A DNA stretch of 64,000 bases from Hysterangium stoloniferum (Eukaryota; Basidiomycota; Agaricomycetes; Hysterangiales; Hysterangiaceae): the NCBI GenBank assembly GCA_015178975.1, contig WHVD01000218.1:1-64000 (forward strand). The letters are read 5' to 3'. Positions 1 through 10,529 of the stretch are shown here, piece after piece. Within the stretch, counting starts at the first letter, position 1; every line of letters starts with the position of its first letter. Under the pieces are notes generated by a model. It saw only the letters and a list, made by a program, of their open reading frames with translations, was not told where the DNA came from and searched no databases. The translations under genes and the position numbers were made by a program.

Positions 1-1
1 T

Positions 2-1484
2 ATGGATACCGAAAAGTTACATCAAGACATACTATCGGCAATTCCATTAGACCCAGTCACCAAAGCACACCTCGATAACCCGTCCGACCCCGATCAACCC
101 GATGGTCATTAGACTCACAAGGTTTCATTCGACTTGACAATCGCATTTATGTACCGGATTCCGACACCCTTCGGCTGCGAATCCTACAACATAAGCACGA
201 CCACCCAATCTCAGGACATTTCGGCCTCAATAAGACCTCTCCACTCATTAGAAGAGAATATACATGGCCCGGCATCCGAGATTTTGTTAAGCACTATTGT
301 AAATCCTGTACTACGTGTTTACGCTCTAAATCACAGCGACACAAACCATATGGCCTACTCAAACAATTACCGATACCGGAAAAACCCTGGAACTCGATTT
401 CTATGGATTTTATCGAGCACCTGCCAGCATCTGAAGTCACACAGCAATCCTAGTTGTTGTGGATCGGCTCTCAAAGCAAAGTATTTTCATTCCAACATAT
501 GACACGATAACATCTGTACAGTTAGCTGAATTATTCGTTACCCATGTATTTTCCAAGCATGGCGTTCCGTCGCATGTCACATCCGATCGCGGCTCCGAGT
601 TTGTCTCTCACTTCTTTAGGTCACTCGGAAAAGCACTAGACATGAAGTTACACTTCACTTCGGGCTATCACCCGGAAGGCGATGGACAAACCGAACGCAT
701 GAATCAAACCTTGGAGCAATACATCCGTGTCTATTGCAACTATCAACAAGACAATTGGAAATCACTACTACCGCTGGCCGAATTCGCATACAACAACGCA
801 CCAAATGCCACTACTGGCATTTCGCCTTTCTTCGCAAATAAAGGCTACAACCCCAACATCGAAATCCACCCGGAACGCGATCTCGCATCCGCCCGTGCTC
901 AAGACTTTGTTACAAACCTTGACGAGCTACATCAAGAACTTCGTAAAACTATCGCAATGGCTCAAGAACGATACCAACGGTCTGCGGATAAAAACCGACT
1001 TCCACCTCCTGATTTCAAGATCGGAGACCGAGTATTCGTTAAAGCCGAGTTTTTCCGAACCACTAGACCTTCTAAGAAGCTCTCTGAAAAATATTTAGGT
1101 CCTTTTGAAGTTATAGCACAAGCCGGCACGCTTTCATGGACGCTTCGGCTCCCCGACAACATGCGTGCAGTACACCCGGTATTTCATGTATCCATGTTAG
1201 AACCTTGTGTTGCTAACAGTATACCCGATCGCATACAACCACCACCCCCACCCGTGATCATCGACGGGGAACCCGAATTTGAAATATCGGAAATCCTAGA
1301 CTCCAAGATCGACAATCGCAGGTGATCGTGCAAGTTACTTTATTTGGTCAAATGGACTGGCTATGAAGGTACAGATGAAGAAACTTCCTGGATTCTAGCC
1401 ACCGAACTTGGCAATGCATCGGAAATTGTTTTAACTTTCCATCAAACGTATCCGAATAAGCCCGGTCCTTTAGACTCTCTTTAG
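2..1484 (+). pseudogene. Ty3/gypsy chromovirus integrase and chromodomain (3' end of pol, element A)
   Basis: This is the integrase end of a retrotransposon polyprotein, the enzyme that joins element cDNA to the host chromosome. The start lies outside the window. Reading begins MDTEKLHQDILSAIP, shifts frame near 112, then shows the H2C2 zinc-binding region (GHFGLNKT, KHYCKSCTTC), and shifts again near 440. The main open stretch (459-1325) holds the catalytic core: D in TSDRGSEF and E in GQTERMNQ are separated by exactly 35 residues (DD35E). An in-frame TGA at 1323 is followed in the same frame by a chromodomain (YLVKWTGY ... ETSWI ... FHQTYP) ending at TAG 1482-1484. The chromodomain places it among chromoviruses, where it guides insertion to chromatin. 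Two frameshifts and one stop make it inactive as it stands. The same protein family is encoded by the element at 4.5-8.9 kb. Confidence 0.9.
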
Positions 1485-1574
1485 TCCTCGCACGGTAACC
1501 GACGGCCTCCGGTTCTTCAAACATCAAGTCTCACTAGTCGATGCTTTCAAATTTTCAATTTTCAATTCACGTTT

Positions 1575-1590
1575 CAAAAAAAAGGGGATA
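1575..1590 (+). other. Purine-rich tract after pol (PPT-like)
   Basis: A run of A followed by GGGGATA lies just downstream of the chromodomain stop, at the 3' edge of the antisense gene. It resembles the purine-rich tract next to the 3' LTR at 2774-2785 (both contain GGGGATA). Such tracts prime plus-strand synthesis in LTR elements; a function at this internal site is inference. Confidence 0.35.
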
Positions 1591-1608
1591 AAATCAATTA
1601 TTATTTTG

Positions 1609-2612
1609 CTAACTACCCAAAGTACCCTCCACTACTTCCCCTTCCTCCTCGGCCTCCGAAGCTCTTGCTTCACCGACGGCAACCGATATTCCCTTCCCTC
1701 CAGTTTCCTCCAAGGCCCTAACCGGCTCAACTTCGTCCGAACTAGGCAGCTCGAGATACTGCTCGAGCTGCCCCCCGACCCACTGTAACATGGCTGTCTG
1801 TTCTCCAATAGCCACTCCCAGCAGTCGCATTTGCTCTTGTAGGAGCCCCTGCTGTCGCAGAGACTCGTTTCGCCACCGAGTGGTCTCCGAGAAGTACAAC
1901 CGCATAAGGCGGTTCTGTTCCTCCATCGCGTCTGTCTGGCGCTCTCCATAGATCACACCCACGTCGGCCCCCGGGTAGGTACAACCAAGTTTTTGACTCG
2001 CACACTCTTGACATGTGCGGCCCCGACCGTTCGCCCGAGGATGGCAAGCCCGGTTCCGAGCAGTGCAGCGGTTACACCTAGGATCGTTTTCAGGCCCCGC
2101 CTTTGGGACTCCTTTTTGTCTCTATCACTAAAAGTCAGTAACAAAAAAAATATATATATGCATAAATACCTTCGGGCTCGAAGGCCCCGCAGCCTCATCC
2201 TCATCTTCCTCGTCCTCTTCATCGGAGACCGACGGTGATACTGCCTTTCGCTGAGAAGAAAACATTAGTAGAGATTCGCAGTGCGGTATTTCTCCTAACT
2301 TACCTTCCCTTCTCGTTTCTTTCTCGCCTCCTCCTCTCGGGCCCGACCGGCCTCCTGCTGTTTTTTCCTCGCAAGATCAGCCTCCCGACGCTTGCGTGTA
2401 GCTTCCACCTCCGCCCGTCTCTTCTCCTCCGCCTCGGCCACCTCAATCGCTTTCAGCTCCTCCATCTCCTTTCGTTCCTCCTCCTCGCGTGCCTTTTTCC
2501 TTGCCTCGAGTTGGCGACGACGCTCTAGTGCATTCAGCGTCCCACTCGGACCCGACGCGGGAGTTACCGTCAGCCTCACAGGGATGGTCTTCGCCCCAGT
2601 GTTCATTGACAT
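1609..2612 (-). CDS. Antisense Zn2Cys6-type coiled-coil protein carried inside Ty3/gypsy element A
   Basis: I predict a three-exon minus-strand gene: exons 2612-2304, 2250-2170 and 2121-1609, both introns phase 0, about 300 aa. Intron 1 (53 nt) starts GTAAGT and ends TTCTTCTCAG with a CTACTAAT branch site; intron 2 (48 nt) starts GTATTT and ends GATAG. Exon 1 encodes an Arg/Glu-rich coiled coil (residues ~35-103). Exon 2 is acidic and ends in GPSSPK. Exon 3 holds C-x2-C-x6-C-x10-C-x2-C-x6-C (CNRC, then C, CQEC, C; about residues 146-173), the spacing of the fungal GAL4-type binuclear zinc cluster, followed by a second coiled coil and an acidic tail. It lies antisense between the chromodomain and the 3' LTR, so it travels with the element. 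A DNA-binding or regulatory role is inference from the zinc cluster. No lesion is seen in the spliced frame. Confidence 0.68.
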
Positions 2613-2773
2613 TGTGTTTTGGAGGAAAGATTGAAGAGTAAAGCGCCTTGTAACCTCCCATTTCTTATATGCGAAAATTTTACCGGTCACATGACGTTCT
2701 GACACACAACCCGTAACCGACGTTGTTTTACGTACACGATCTAGATTTTCGGCCTCCTTGGGATTTCGGCCAA

Positions 2774-2785
2774 ATGAGGGGATAC
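2774..2785 (+). other. Polypurine tract of element A
   Basis: The sequence AATGAGGGGATAC immediately precedes the LTR start TGTTACGA at 2786. A purine-rich tract abutting the 3' LTR is the standard plus-strand primer site of LTR retrotransposons, and it shows that the LTR at 2786 belongs to the element whose integrase lies upstream. Confidence 0.6.
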
Positions 2786-3508
2786 TGTTACGACTGTGTC
2801 GTAACCCTTCGCAAACCGACGGCCCCCGACGGAATACCCTCGTTATACGTCTCCGACAATACAACACCTCGGAAGCCGTCGGACCCCCGACGCTGACGTA
2901 TGCTCTCCGGTCAATCAAACCCGACTACGCCTTTCTGTCTGGTTATGTTTTGATATGTCCCTTTCATCATGTTGATCCGTCTCATCTTATGTTCCACATA
3001 TGTCTAACTATATTCGTAGTCCTCGAACTATTTCCTTTTATCGTAATTTCCATTCTCGGTTATCATCGGCCTCCGAACTAATCATAAACTTCCTGTTCCT
3101 AGTCAAGCTTATTGTTAATGCCGTTTTCCGCCCTCCTCCCCATTAGTACTTTCTAGACGCCTGTTACTTGTATATGAACTCGCTGTAATTGTAGTTACTA
3201 GGCAATCAGAATATCGACTCAGAATACCCTCATACGTCTGTAGCAGTCTCATACTAGGAGAATCTCTCTTCCACCTTCGCGTGCGCTCGCCCACTCTCGG
3301 CCCCGACCCCTTGGCCCGACACCTGACTTTTCCTTCGGTTCCGATCGGTGTCTTGCCGAAAAGTTCTTCTTAGGATTTAGTCTTCGCCTGTCCAAAATTT
3401 AAGGACAACCTACGGATATTTGCGAGGGCGCAGCATATAAGCTGAAGCCAAGTCCTTCCGATCGGTCCCCGTCGGCCACCGACATTAGTCAGTTTCTAGT
3501 TCTTAACA
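2786..3508 (+). repeat. 3' LTR of Ty3/gypsy element A (723 bp)
   Basis: The LTR begins TGTTACGACTGTGTCGTAACCC and ends TTCTTAACA (TG...CA ends). Its limits are fixed by comparison with copies at 21766-22488, 22881-23603, 40793-41516 and 18531-19265, which have the same ends and their own 5-bp target duplications. The 5 bp after this copy are CGACG; the matching 5' flank is outside the window. Short ORFs inside it are not genes. Confidence 0.92.
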
Positions 3509-4541
3509 CGACGTCACAACGTATTTACAAATCGTCGCGAGTAGTTTTTGCAGCTGCCCAGCTGCGTTTATTTCCGTTTCGGCCACCTGGCTTATTTTGC
3601 TTCCACCCTCAGCCATCCCGGGTTTATTTTCTGACTCGACTGGTTCGGATCTTCGGTTCAGATCTTCGAGTCAGGTGAGGAGTATGATATCATAGCAGAT
3701 TTATGGAAACTTCTTAGAAGCTTCTAAAAGTTTCCTAATTAGTTATTTAGATATTATTAAGCAGAACTCTCTACATGTATAAAAGGAGGCCTAAATCTTG
3801 AATAAAATCTACTTTACTTTACTACTATCAACAGCACCAGCTCAAAAGCTTATCTAATCATCCTAAGGACAAAATAGCCTTAGTCTGATATACTAACTGC
3901 AAGCACCTACACTTGCAAAATCTTGAACTCTTGTCAGCAACTCTTGAACTTAGCTAATTCATCTAAGTTCCCTCAGCTTCCTAGAAACCTTTAGGCTTAC
4001 TAATCACTTAAGTAAATCTAAATTCTCATTACTGAAATCCCTGCCCATTTAGGTTATTCAAGAGCCCACTTTAACAGCACAGTTAATCAATCTTTAAACA
4101 AATGCTTGGATATTCGACTCTCAGACAATCTCTCTATTTATAAATTATTTAACAGCTTGTTAAATCTTTATAAATAGTAAACTAAAAGGCTACAAGAAAG
4201 TGAAGGCTTACGACAAGTTTCCACCGACTTATTGCACATACATTCAGCTCCTGAACCTTTATTCTCAAGGAGAACTTAACTTTCGTAGAGCATGTCACTA
4301 CAAGTTCATCTGAATTTGTCAAGAGACTGAACAAATATTGACTTTAGTTGTTTAAGCTTAATAGCACAGCTAATTAATCTATCAGTATTTAAATTACTGG
4401 ACCTTTATTTGTTTATTTCTTGAATCCCTTGCCATGTCAACATCTGTTAACTATTTGAGAGAGAGAATAGCCGGATACCTTACAAAACCCTCCGTGTACA
4501 CTTAACAGTTTTTTCTGACTAAGACTCGCAGATTGTTCAAT
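3509..4541 (+). promoter_or_regulatory. Upstream/leader region of the second gypsy element, including a TATA-like promoter
   Basis: There is no coding sequence here. TATAAAAGG at 3779-3787 and downstream AT-rich DNA lead into the gag start at 4542, so this is probably the 5' LTR and leader of the second gypsy element. A direct-repeat partner is missing because the element is truncated at 8943, so LTR ends and a primer-binding site cannot be fixed. TGATATCATA near 3687 might lie close to an LTR start. Confidence 0.4.
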
Positions 4542-5860
4542 ATGCCACCAAAAAGAAAAGCACACATACAGGCATCATTACCTGGACTGTCAACTCTTCA
4601 TTCCCCACTTACTTTGTATACCAGCCAGACACTCACACACCAGCTGGACACCACAGAAGAAACCCATATTGAAGAAGTCCTGGAAAACCCAGATGAATCC
4701 AAGCATGAGGATGAGTCTGTGGCCCCCGACAAGGGCAAGGGTGTCAAACAAACCCAAACTATGGAACGACCGCTCATGGAGGACCCTACTTCTGAATTTT
4801 TAGCAGGCACTATAGATAAATTTATGACACACCTGCTTGAAGAACAAAAGAAGAAAGAACAAGAACCTCCACAGTCAAAAGTCAATGCTCCAGAGCCCTT
4901 CACAGGTTCCAACCCCAACAAGCTTTCCACTTTCCTCATGCAATGTCGCTTCAATTTCCATGATTGACCCACTGCATTCTCCATGGACTCCCAAAAAGTC
5001 AACTATGCACTCTCATACCTCTTGGGATCTGCATTGAAATGGTTCAAACTGGCTTTTAGTGGACTTTCTGAGGAAGAGCTGCTCTGGCTTGAAGATTGGA
5101 TGCTGTTGTTATGGAGCTAGAAACCAACTTTGGCCTATATGACCCAACCGGAGAAGCCAAGAACAGTCTCACTAATCTTTGTATGAAGGACATGTAGAGC
5201 ATCATGGACTATATTGTCCAATTCAATAATCTTCCAGCTCGTTGTCAGTGGGGCAATCCCACTCTCTGCCACCAATTCTATGCCGGTCTGCCGTCCTGCC
5301 TTAAAGACGAAGTCTCAAAAGAAGAAGATGGCAAGCCAAAAACCCTGTCCCATATGCACCTCAAGGCTCAAAATGTGGATGCACATTATTGGGAACGTCA
5401 CGTGGAAGTTGCCCACAAGACCTCCATGGACAAAGTGAACAAGTCCATGGCCAATAAAACCAACAACAACAACTCATCAACCAGCAACCAGAACTCCACG
5501 CAATCCGACAAGAAGAACAATAAAAAGTCTTCAAACAACAACAACAACAACAACAACAAAGGTCAACAATTCGGCAAGCAGACCGGAAAACCTGACCTCA
5601 CAGGCAAGCTCAGACCTGATGGCAAATTGACCCCACAAGAATGACAACGTCGTATGGACAATAACCTATGTCTCTTGTGTGGAAAACCCAGTCATCGAGT
5701 TCCAGAATTTCCACTGGCAAAAGTAAACTCTGCAAAAGGTCGAACAGCCAAGACCTCCATGGAAACCCTGTCAAAGGACAAACCGGCTTCCAACTCGAAA
5801 AAAGAGTGAGCAACCCTGTGGACTCCACGCAGGTTGGGGGTTGCATTGCCTCTCCATGCA
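4542..5860 (+). pseudogene. Gag of the second Ty3/gypsy element (decayed)
   Basis: Gag forms the particle that packages the element RNA. The frame opens with MPPKRKAHIQ at 4542 and continues through the conserved gag core (YLLGSALKWFKLAFSG, near 5015-5060), but is broken by TGA at 4965, a frameshift near 5100 and a TAG near 5195. A later open piece (5204-5644) contains a long Asn/Lys-rich linker. A CCHC zinc knuckle follows a TGA at 5642: CLLCGKPSHRVPEF, in which the last Cys position is Phe, so metal binding would be lost. The upstream ORF extension begins with TTG; the ATG at 4542 is preferred. Confidence 0.8.
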
Positions 5861-5999
5861 TTCATGAGTTACCCATCTCAATGCATCTGCCCTTTTGCAC
5901 TCTGACTCATTTTTTATTAAACTTATGTCTAATATGATTCTGAAATTTGTTTTTTCAGCCCCCATAGATTCCAGCTCGAACTCATTGTTTTTTAGATAC

Positions 6000-8943
6000 A
6001 AAATTCACGCAAAATAATCTGTTGTCAACTTATCTGATAAATCCGGTTGGACTCTGACTTTTCAATGGCACAAACAATTTGGTTATCACCCAAGCTTGTG
6101 ATTTATCCATCTGTTTCCCGTGTGGAACATCTCAATTGGTCACTTTCTATGTGACCCAGTTAGACTCAAGTTGCTCGGTTGTCCTAGGACATAACTGGCT
6201 TACCCGCTACAATCTGGTGATTGACTGGGTAGCAAATAGCATAACTTTCCAGACACCTGCAGCTTCCGAGAAAACTGTACCTGACACTGCCTCCATGGCA
6301 CCCATGGCCTTCCTGGCACCTGCAGTCTCGAGGACTCCTGTGATCCCTACAGCACCCATGGCTTCCCTGGAACCCACAGCACCTCCATCTATTTCTCTCA
6401 TTAATGCTGCAGCGTTTATTAGGGTTACAAAAATGGATGGGTCCCAGGTGTTCACTATCAATTTAAAAATTGATGAAGCAACTGGTCATTTCTCAACTCT
6501 AGTATCTGCATCTGAGCAAACTGCTGATCTAGAAGGTATCCTGGAGAAATATCATGACTTCGCAGATGTTTTTAGTAAGTGAAAAGCTGACCAGCTTCCA
6601 CCCCACAGAGATTACAACTTAAAAATCAACCTTGAAGAAGGTGCTCAGCCACCCCTTGGACATATTTACCCGCTCTTGTCCACGGAACTTTCTGCGATTT
6701 GCAATTTCCTGGATGAACATTTGTCCATAGGTTTTATCAGACCCTCAAAATCTCCTTTTGGAGCACCTGTTCTGTTTGTCAAGAAAAAGGATGGATCTCT
6801 TAGACCTTGTGTTGACTTCAGAGGACTCAATGCTGTCACAAAAAAGGATAAGTATCCACTCCCACTCATATCTGATCTGCTCGATACTCCACAGAATGCC
6901 CAGATTTACACCAAGATAGACCTCAAACACACCTATCATTTGGTCCGGATCTCCGTGGGTGATGAATGGAAAACCACTTTCAGAACCCATTATGGGGCCT
7001 TTGAGTGGTTGGTGATGCCCTTTGGACTCACCAATGCTCTTTGGACTCACCAATGCTCTTTGGACTCACCAATGCTCTTTGGACTCACCAATGCTCTTTG
7101 GACTCACCAATGCTCTTTGGACTCACCAATGCTCTTTGGACTCACCAATGCTCTTTGGACTCACCAATGCTCTTTGGACTCACCAATGCTCTTTGGACTC
7201 ACCAATGCTCTTTGGACTCACCAATGCTCTTTGGACTCACCAATGCTCTTTGGACTCACCAATGCTCCGTCTGTTTTTCAGTGTTTTATTAATGATATTT
7301 TCTCTGACATGGCCAATGTATGTGTTTTTGTTTACTTGGATGACATTCTTATCTACTCCAAGGACCCAACATGGTTTATTCACAAATGGTAAAAAATGCA
7401 CTTTTGACACAGACTCCATGGAGTATCTAGGTTTCATTATGGGACCTGATGGATTCTGAATGGACGAAACTAAAGTACAAGTCATCAAAGATTGGCCAGA
7501 ACCCAGAAAAGTGAAAGACATACAATCTTTCCTCAGCTTTGCCAATTTTTACTAATGGTTTATCCGCAGATATTCCAACATCACAGTTCCCCTTACCTGT
7601 CTTACGCACAAGGATACTCTGTGGAATTCCAATGATAAGTGTCAAAAAGCTTTCAATCTTTTAAAAGATTCTTTTTCTTCACCTCCAATTCTGTTGCATT
7701 AGAAACTGGACTTCCTGCTCATTGTTGAAATGGATGCCTCAGACTATGCACTTCGAGCCATTCTGTCTATCCAGGACTCTGATGGAGAAGTCCACCCTGT
7801 GGCTTTTCTGTCCCAGACTTTTTCCAGAGCAGAGCTCAATTATGACATTCATGATAAGGAACTCCTGGCAATCTTTTCAGCTTTCAAAACATGGCGACAC
7901 TATTTGGAAGGCTCGGGAATTCTGATTGACATTGTAACAGATCACAAAAACCTGGAATACTTGTTTACTATGAAACTTTCGACCCATCAGCAGGCCCACT
8001 GGTCTGAATACCTTTCAGCTTTCAATATGATTACCCATTTTCGACCCAGCTGTCTAGGCAGCAAACCCGACGCTTTAACTAGATGATGGGACATCTATCC
8101 TAAAGAGGGGAGCAATGACTATGCCACGGTAAACCTGCACAACTTGAAGTCCATTTTCACAAATCAGCAACTTACCGCATCAGTCCGCACGACTTTCCTC
8201 ATACATCCTATTGTCTGTGGAATTATCATTATGGATATTGAGAAGTTACATCAAGATATTCTATCAGCAATTCCACTAGACCCAATAAATAAAGCACACC
8301 TTGACAACCCTGTAGATCCTAGTCAACTCCAGTGGTCTCTTGATCAGCATGGTTTCATTAGACTCGACGATCGCATCTATGTACTGGACTCCAATGGCCT
8401 CTGCCTCAGGATTCTCCAGTATAAACATGATCATCCACTCTCGGGACATTTTGGGTTCAACAAAACTCTATCAATAATAAGAAGAGAATACACTTGGCCT
8501 GGAATCTGAGGATTCGTTAAGCACTATTGTAAATCTTGCACTACTTGTCCACACTCTAAATCCCCATGTCACAAGCCATATGGCCTTCTGAAACAACTTC
8601 CAGTACTGGAACACCTGTGGAATTCCATCTCTATGGATTTCATTGAACACCTACTGGACTCCAAAGGTTTTTCTGCCATTCTAGTCATTGTTGACAGATT
8701 CTCAAAACAAGGTATGTTCATTCCCATATATGATACCATTACGTCCGTGCAGTTAGTGGAACTTTTTATTATCCACATATTTCCAAGCATGGAGTTCCGT
8801 CCCACGTAACTTCCGATCAAGGATCAGAGTTTGTGTCTCACTTCTTTAGATCCCTTGGGAAATCCCTGGACATGAAATTACACTTCACATCCGGACATCA
8901 CCTGGAAGGCAAAGGACAAACTGAACGTGTCAACCAGATTCCA
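6000..8943 (+). pseudogene. Protease-RT-RNase H-integrase of the second Ty3/gypsy element (decayed, 3' truncated)
   Basis: Domains run in pol order. A protease-like region with LGHNWLTRYNLVIDW (6079-6582) is followed by a TGA, then RT (6676-7392: [40 protein letters not shown] with the YLDD catalytic motif), RNase H (MDASDYALRAILS at 7730, DKELLAIFSAFKTWRHYLEG, TDHKNLEY) and integrase (8231 on; GHFGFNKT, RREYTWPGI then TGA, KHYCKSCTTC, MDFIEH, GQTERVNQ). Many stops are single C-to-T or G-to-A changes. The element ends abruptly at 8943 just after the DD35E glutamate; unrelated AT-rich DNA follows, so the C-terminal integrase, chromodomain and 3' LTR are missing. Close relative of the element at 1-3508. 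Confidence 0.9.
7020..7266 (+). repeat. 13 x 19-bp tandem repeat inside the RT coding region
   Basis: The unit CTTTGGACTCACCAATGCT repeats 13 times (247 bp) with no variation that I can see. One unit is the normal coding DNA for the RT motif FGLTNA; the other twelve add 228 bp = 76 codons, so the RT frame is kept. Because 19 is not a multiple of 3, the unit is read in three frames in turn as [13 protein letters not shown] and LDSPML. The normal RT sequence [10 protein letters not shown] resumes directly afterwards. Confidence 0.97.
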
Positions 8944-9600
8944 CAGTCTATATGGTCTGGCAGATGTTGTATGTACATACAATCCAGTCAGAAAATCAGC
9001 TTAGGAGGATAACCCAAAACTTTAAAAATGATTTATTCAATAAAGTATATACATTCATATTGTTTGCTGTAGAATTAATATTTAATCAAATTCAGTTGAT
9101 TAGGTATCACTCTGAAGAATCCAAAAATATTAATATTTATCCTATATCTGACAAAATTTAGTCAAACAATCATCTGTAGATTATTCTTTTGGAATAAATT
9201 GCACAATGGGGATTGATACCCCAGATAGTTCTGGTTAACTCTCTAAACCAACTAAATTTAAATTATATGAAATGTATTTGAAAGTTTGCTTGTATACAAG
9301 AGAATACATCATAACCCAAATAAATTTGTGTAACTATGTCATTTGTGCGTATTTTAAAAGGGCGTGCATATTTTAAAGATGAAATTTCAGGTAATTAAAT
9401 ATAAACTCATAGAATAAGTTGTCATGGCCAGAAAGAATAGTCTCACTTAAAAAATATGAGGATTATTCAGTAAAATTTTGTATATTCAATAAAGTGTGAC
9501 CATCCTCCTTAGATTCCCCCCAGTAAACTCAGTACATTTTCTGCTCTATTCCTCTCTTTGAAACACACTGCTAATTACCTCATTGGAGCCCATGGGCTCT
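8944..9600. other. AT-rich interval without recognisable genes
   Basis: After the abrupt end of the gypsy element the sequence is AT-rich. The only open frame of note (8952-9161) has no recognisable domain. Two AATAAAG motifs (near 9039 and 9489) are present. I see nothing else that can be supported. Confidence 0.5.
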
Positions 9601-9780
9601 GACCTATCTATCACTTGACCTCCAACCCATCACCACCCGACCCCTTGACCTCTGCAGGATTCCTGCCATCAACCCACCAGCTACTCCCAGACTCCCCAGG
9701 ATTCCCATCTGCCTGTTCAAAATTGGATGCCACGATCTTGCAAGGGTGCAGCCTATAAGCTGAAGCCAAGTCCTACCAGC
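9600..9780 (+). repeat. Decayed LTR fragment, same family as the 723-bp LTR
   Basis: The stretch GGGTGCAGCCTATAAGCTGA at about 9744-9763 closely matches the U5 side of the intact LTRs (GGGTGCAGCATATAAGCTGA at 22407-22426). Weaker similarity runs upstream to about 9600, with CpGs mostly lost. Both LTR ends are missing. Confidence 0.5.
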
Positions 9781-9788
9781 TTTCCTGC

Positions 9789-10527
9789 AGGTTTGCACAC
9801 TATGGTATTGATACCAACAACTTCATTGAAAGTTGGCATGCAAATCTGAAGAAAAACTACATTGGTCGAATGTGGAAGCAACAAATTGAGTATATTATTA
9901 GAATTTTAATGCAAGATGTTGAACCAGATTACATGTGGTCACATCTTTGTGTCGGACTTGGGTTCAAACAGCGGACACTCTGCAAGGCAGAACGTGAGGC
10001 TCAACATAGGGCAAATGGGTTACTATTCGAAGATGCAGAAAGCCAGATTGAACAATTCAAAAATCAGGTAAGGGTTTATTTTATAGGAAATGTGGTATTT
10101 ACTGAATGTAGTTTAGTTTATAATAGGATCATTCTCACAAGAGGATGTCTTTTATACCGTGGAAATCAAAGACAGCAGTTTTACTAGATGTAGCTGTCCA
10201 ACATTTACACAAACTGGACTCACCTGCAAGCATATGTTCCTTGCCCAGCATATCAGTCCAATGAATATCCACTTCGAACAAATGTTACTACCAGCTTCAC
10301 GACCTCAAAATGAGGCTACATTGGATACACAGAGCAGAAAAGCGAGAATTAGTAGGAAAAATAAAGACGGAAATGGATAAATTGGCTAATAGCAACACAT
10401 GGAGATTTGTAGAAATAGATGCAGGTCTCAACTCAGTCTCACGATCATCTTTAATGCAGCTTTACAGTGCAACAAAAAGCCTAGCTTATTTGAGAAAGGA
10501 TATTTTATCAGACAAGCTTGGCTAAAC
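9789..10527 (+). pseudogene. MULE (Mutator-like) transposase, C-terminal fragment with SWIM zinc finger
   Basis: The open frame from ~9789 reads HYGIDTNNFIESWHANLKKN, typical of the region after the catalytic core of MULE transposases. Exon 1 ends at 10067; an intron of 49 nt (10068-10116; GTAAGG ... TTACTGAAT ... TTTAG, phase 0) leads to exon 2 with the SWIM finger CSC(x9)CKH at ~10186-10227, a C-x-C-x(n)-C-x-H DNA- or protein-binding motif. A frameshift around 10325-10345 separates this from a conserved-looking tail (ORF to 10527 ending LRKDILSDKLG). The catalytic DDE part is absent upstream, where an LTR relic lies instead. It cannot transpose itself. Single-copy host gene derived from a MULE is a weaker alternative. 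Confidence 0.75.
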
Positions 10528-10529
10528 AA

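Noticed and set aside
2295-2918. Single 207-aa minus-strand ORF extending into the LTR
   Set aside because: Only its last 103 codons (from ATG 2612) are part of the spliced antisense gene; the N-terminal part is LTR and intergenic sequence.
2758-3081. 107-aa ORF at the start of the LTR, repeated at 21765-22061 and 23308-23622 (minus)
   Set aside because: It recurs because it lies inside copies of the 723-bp LTR; no domain and no expectation of coding in an LTR.
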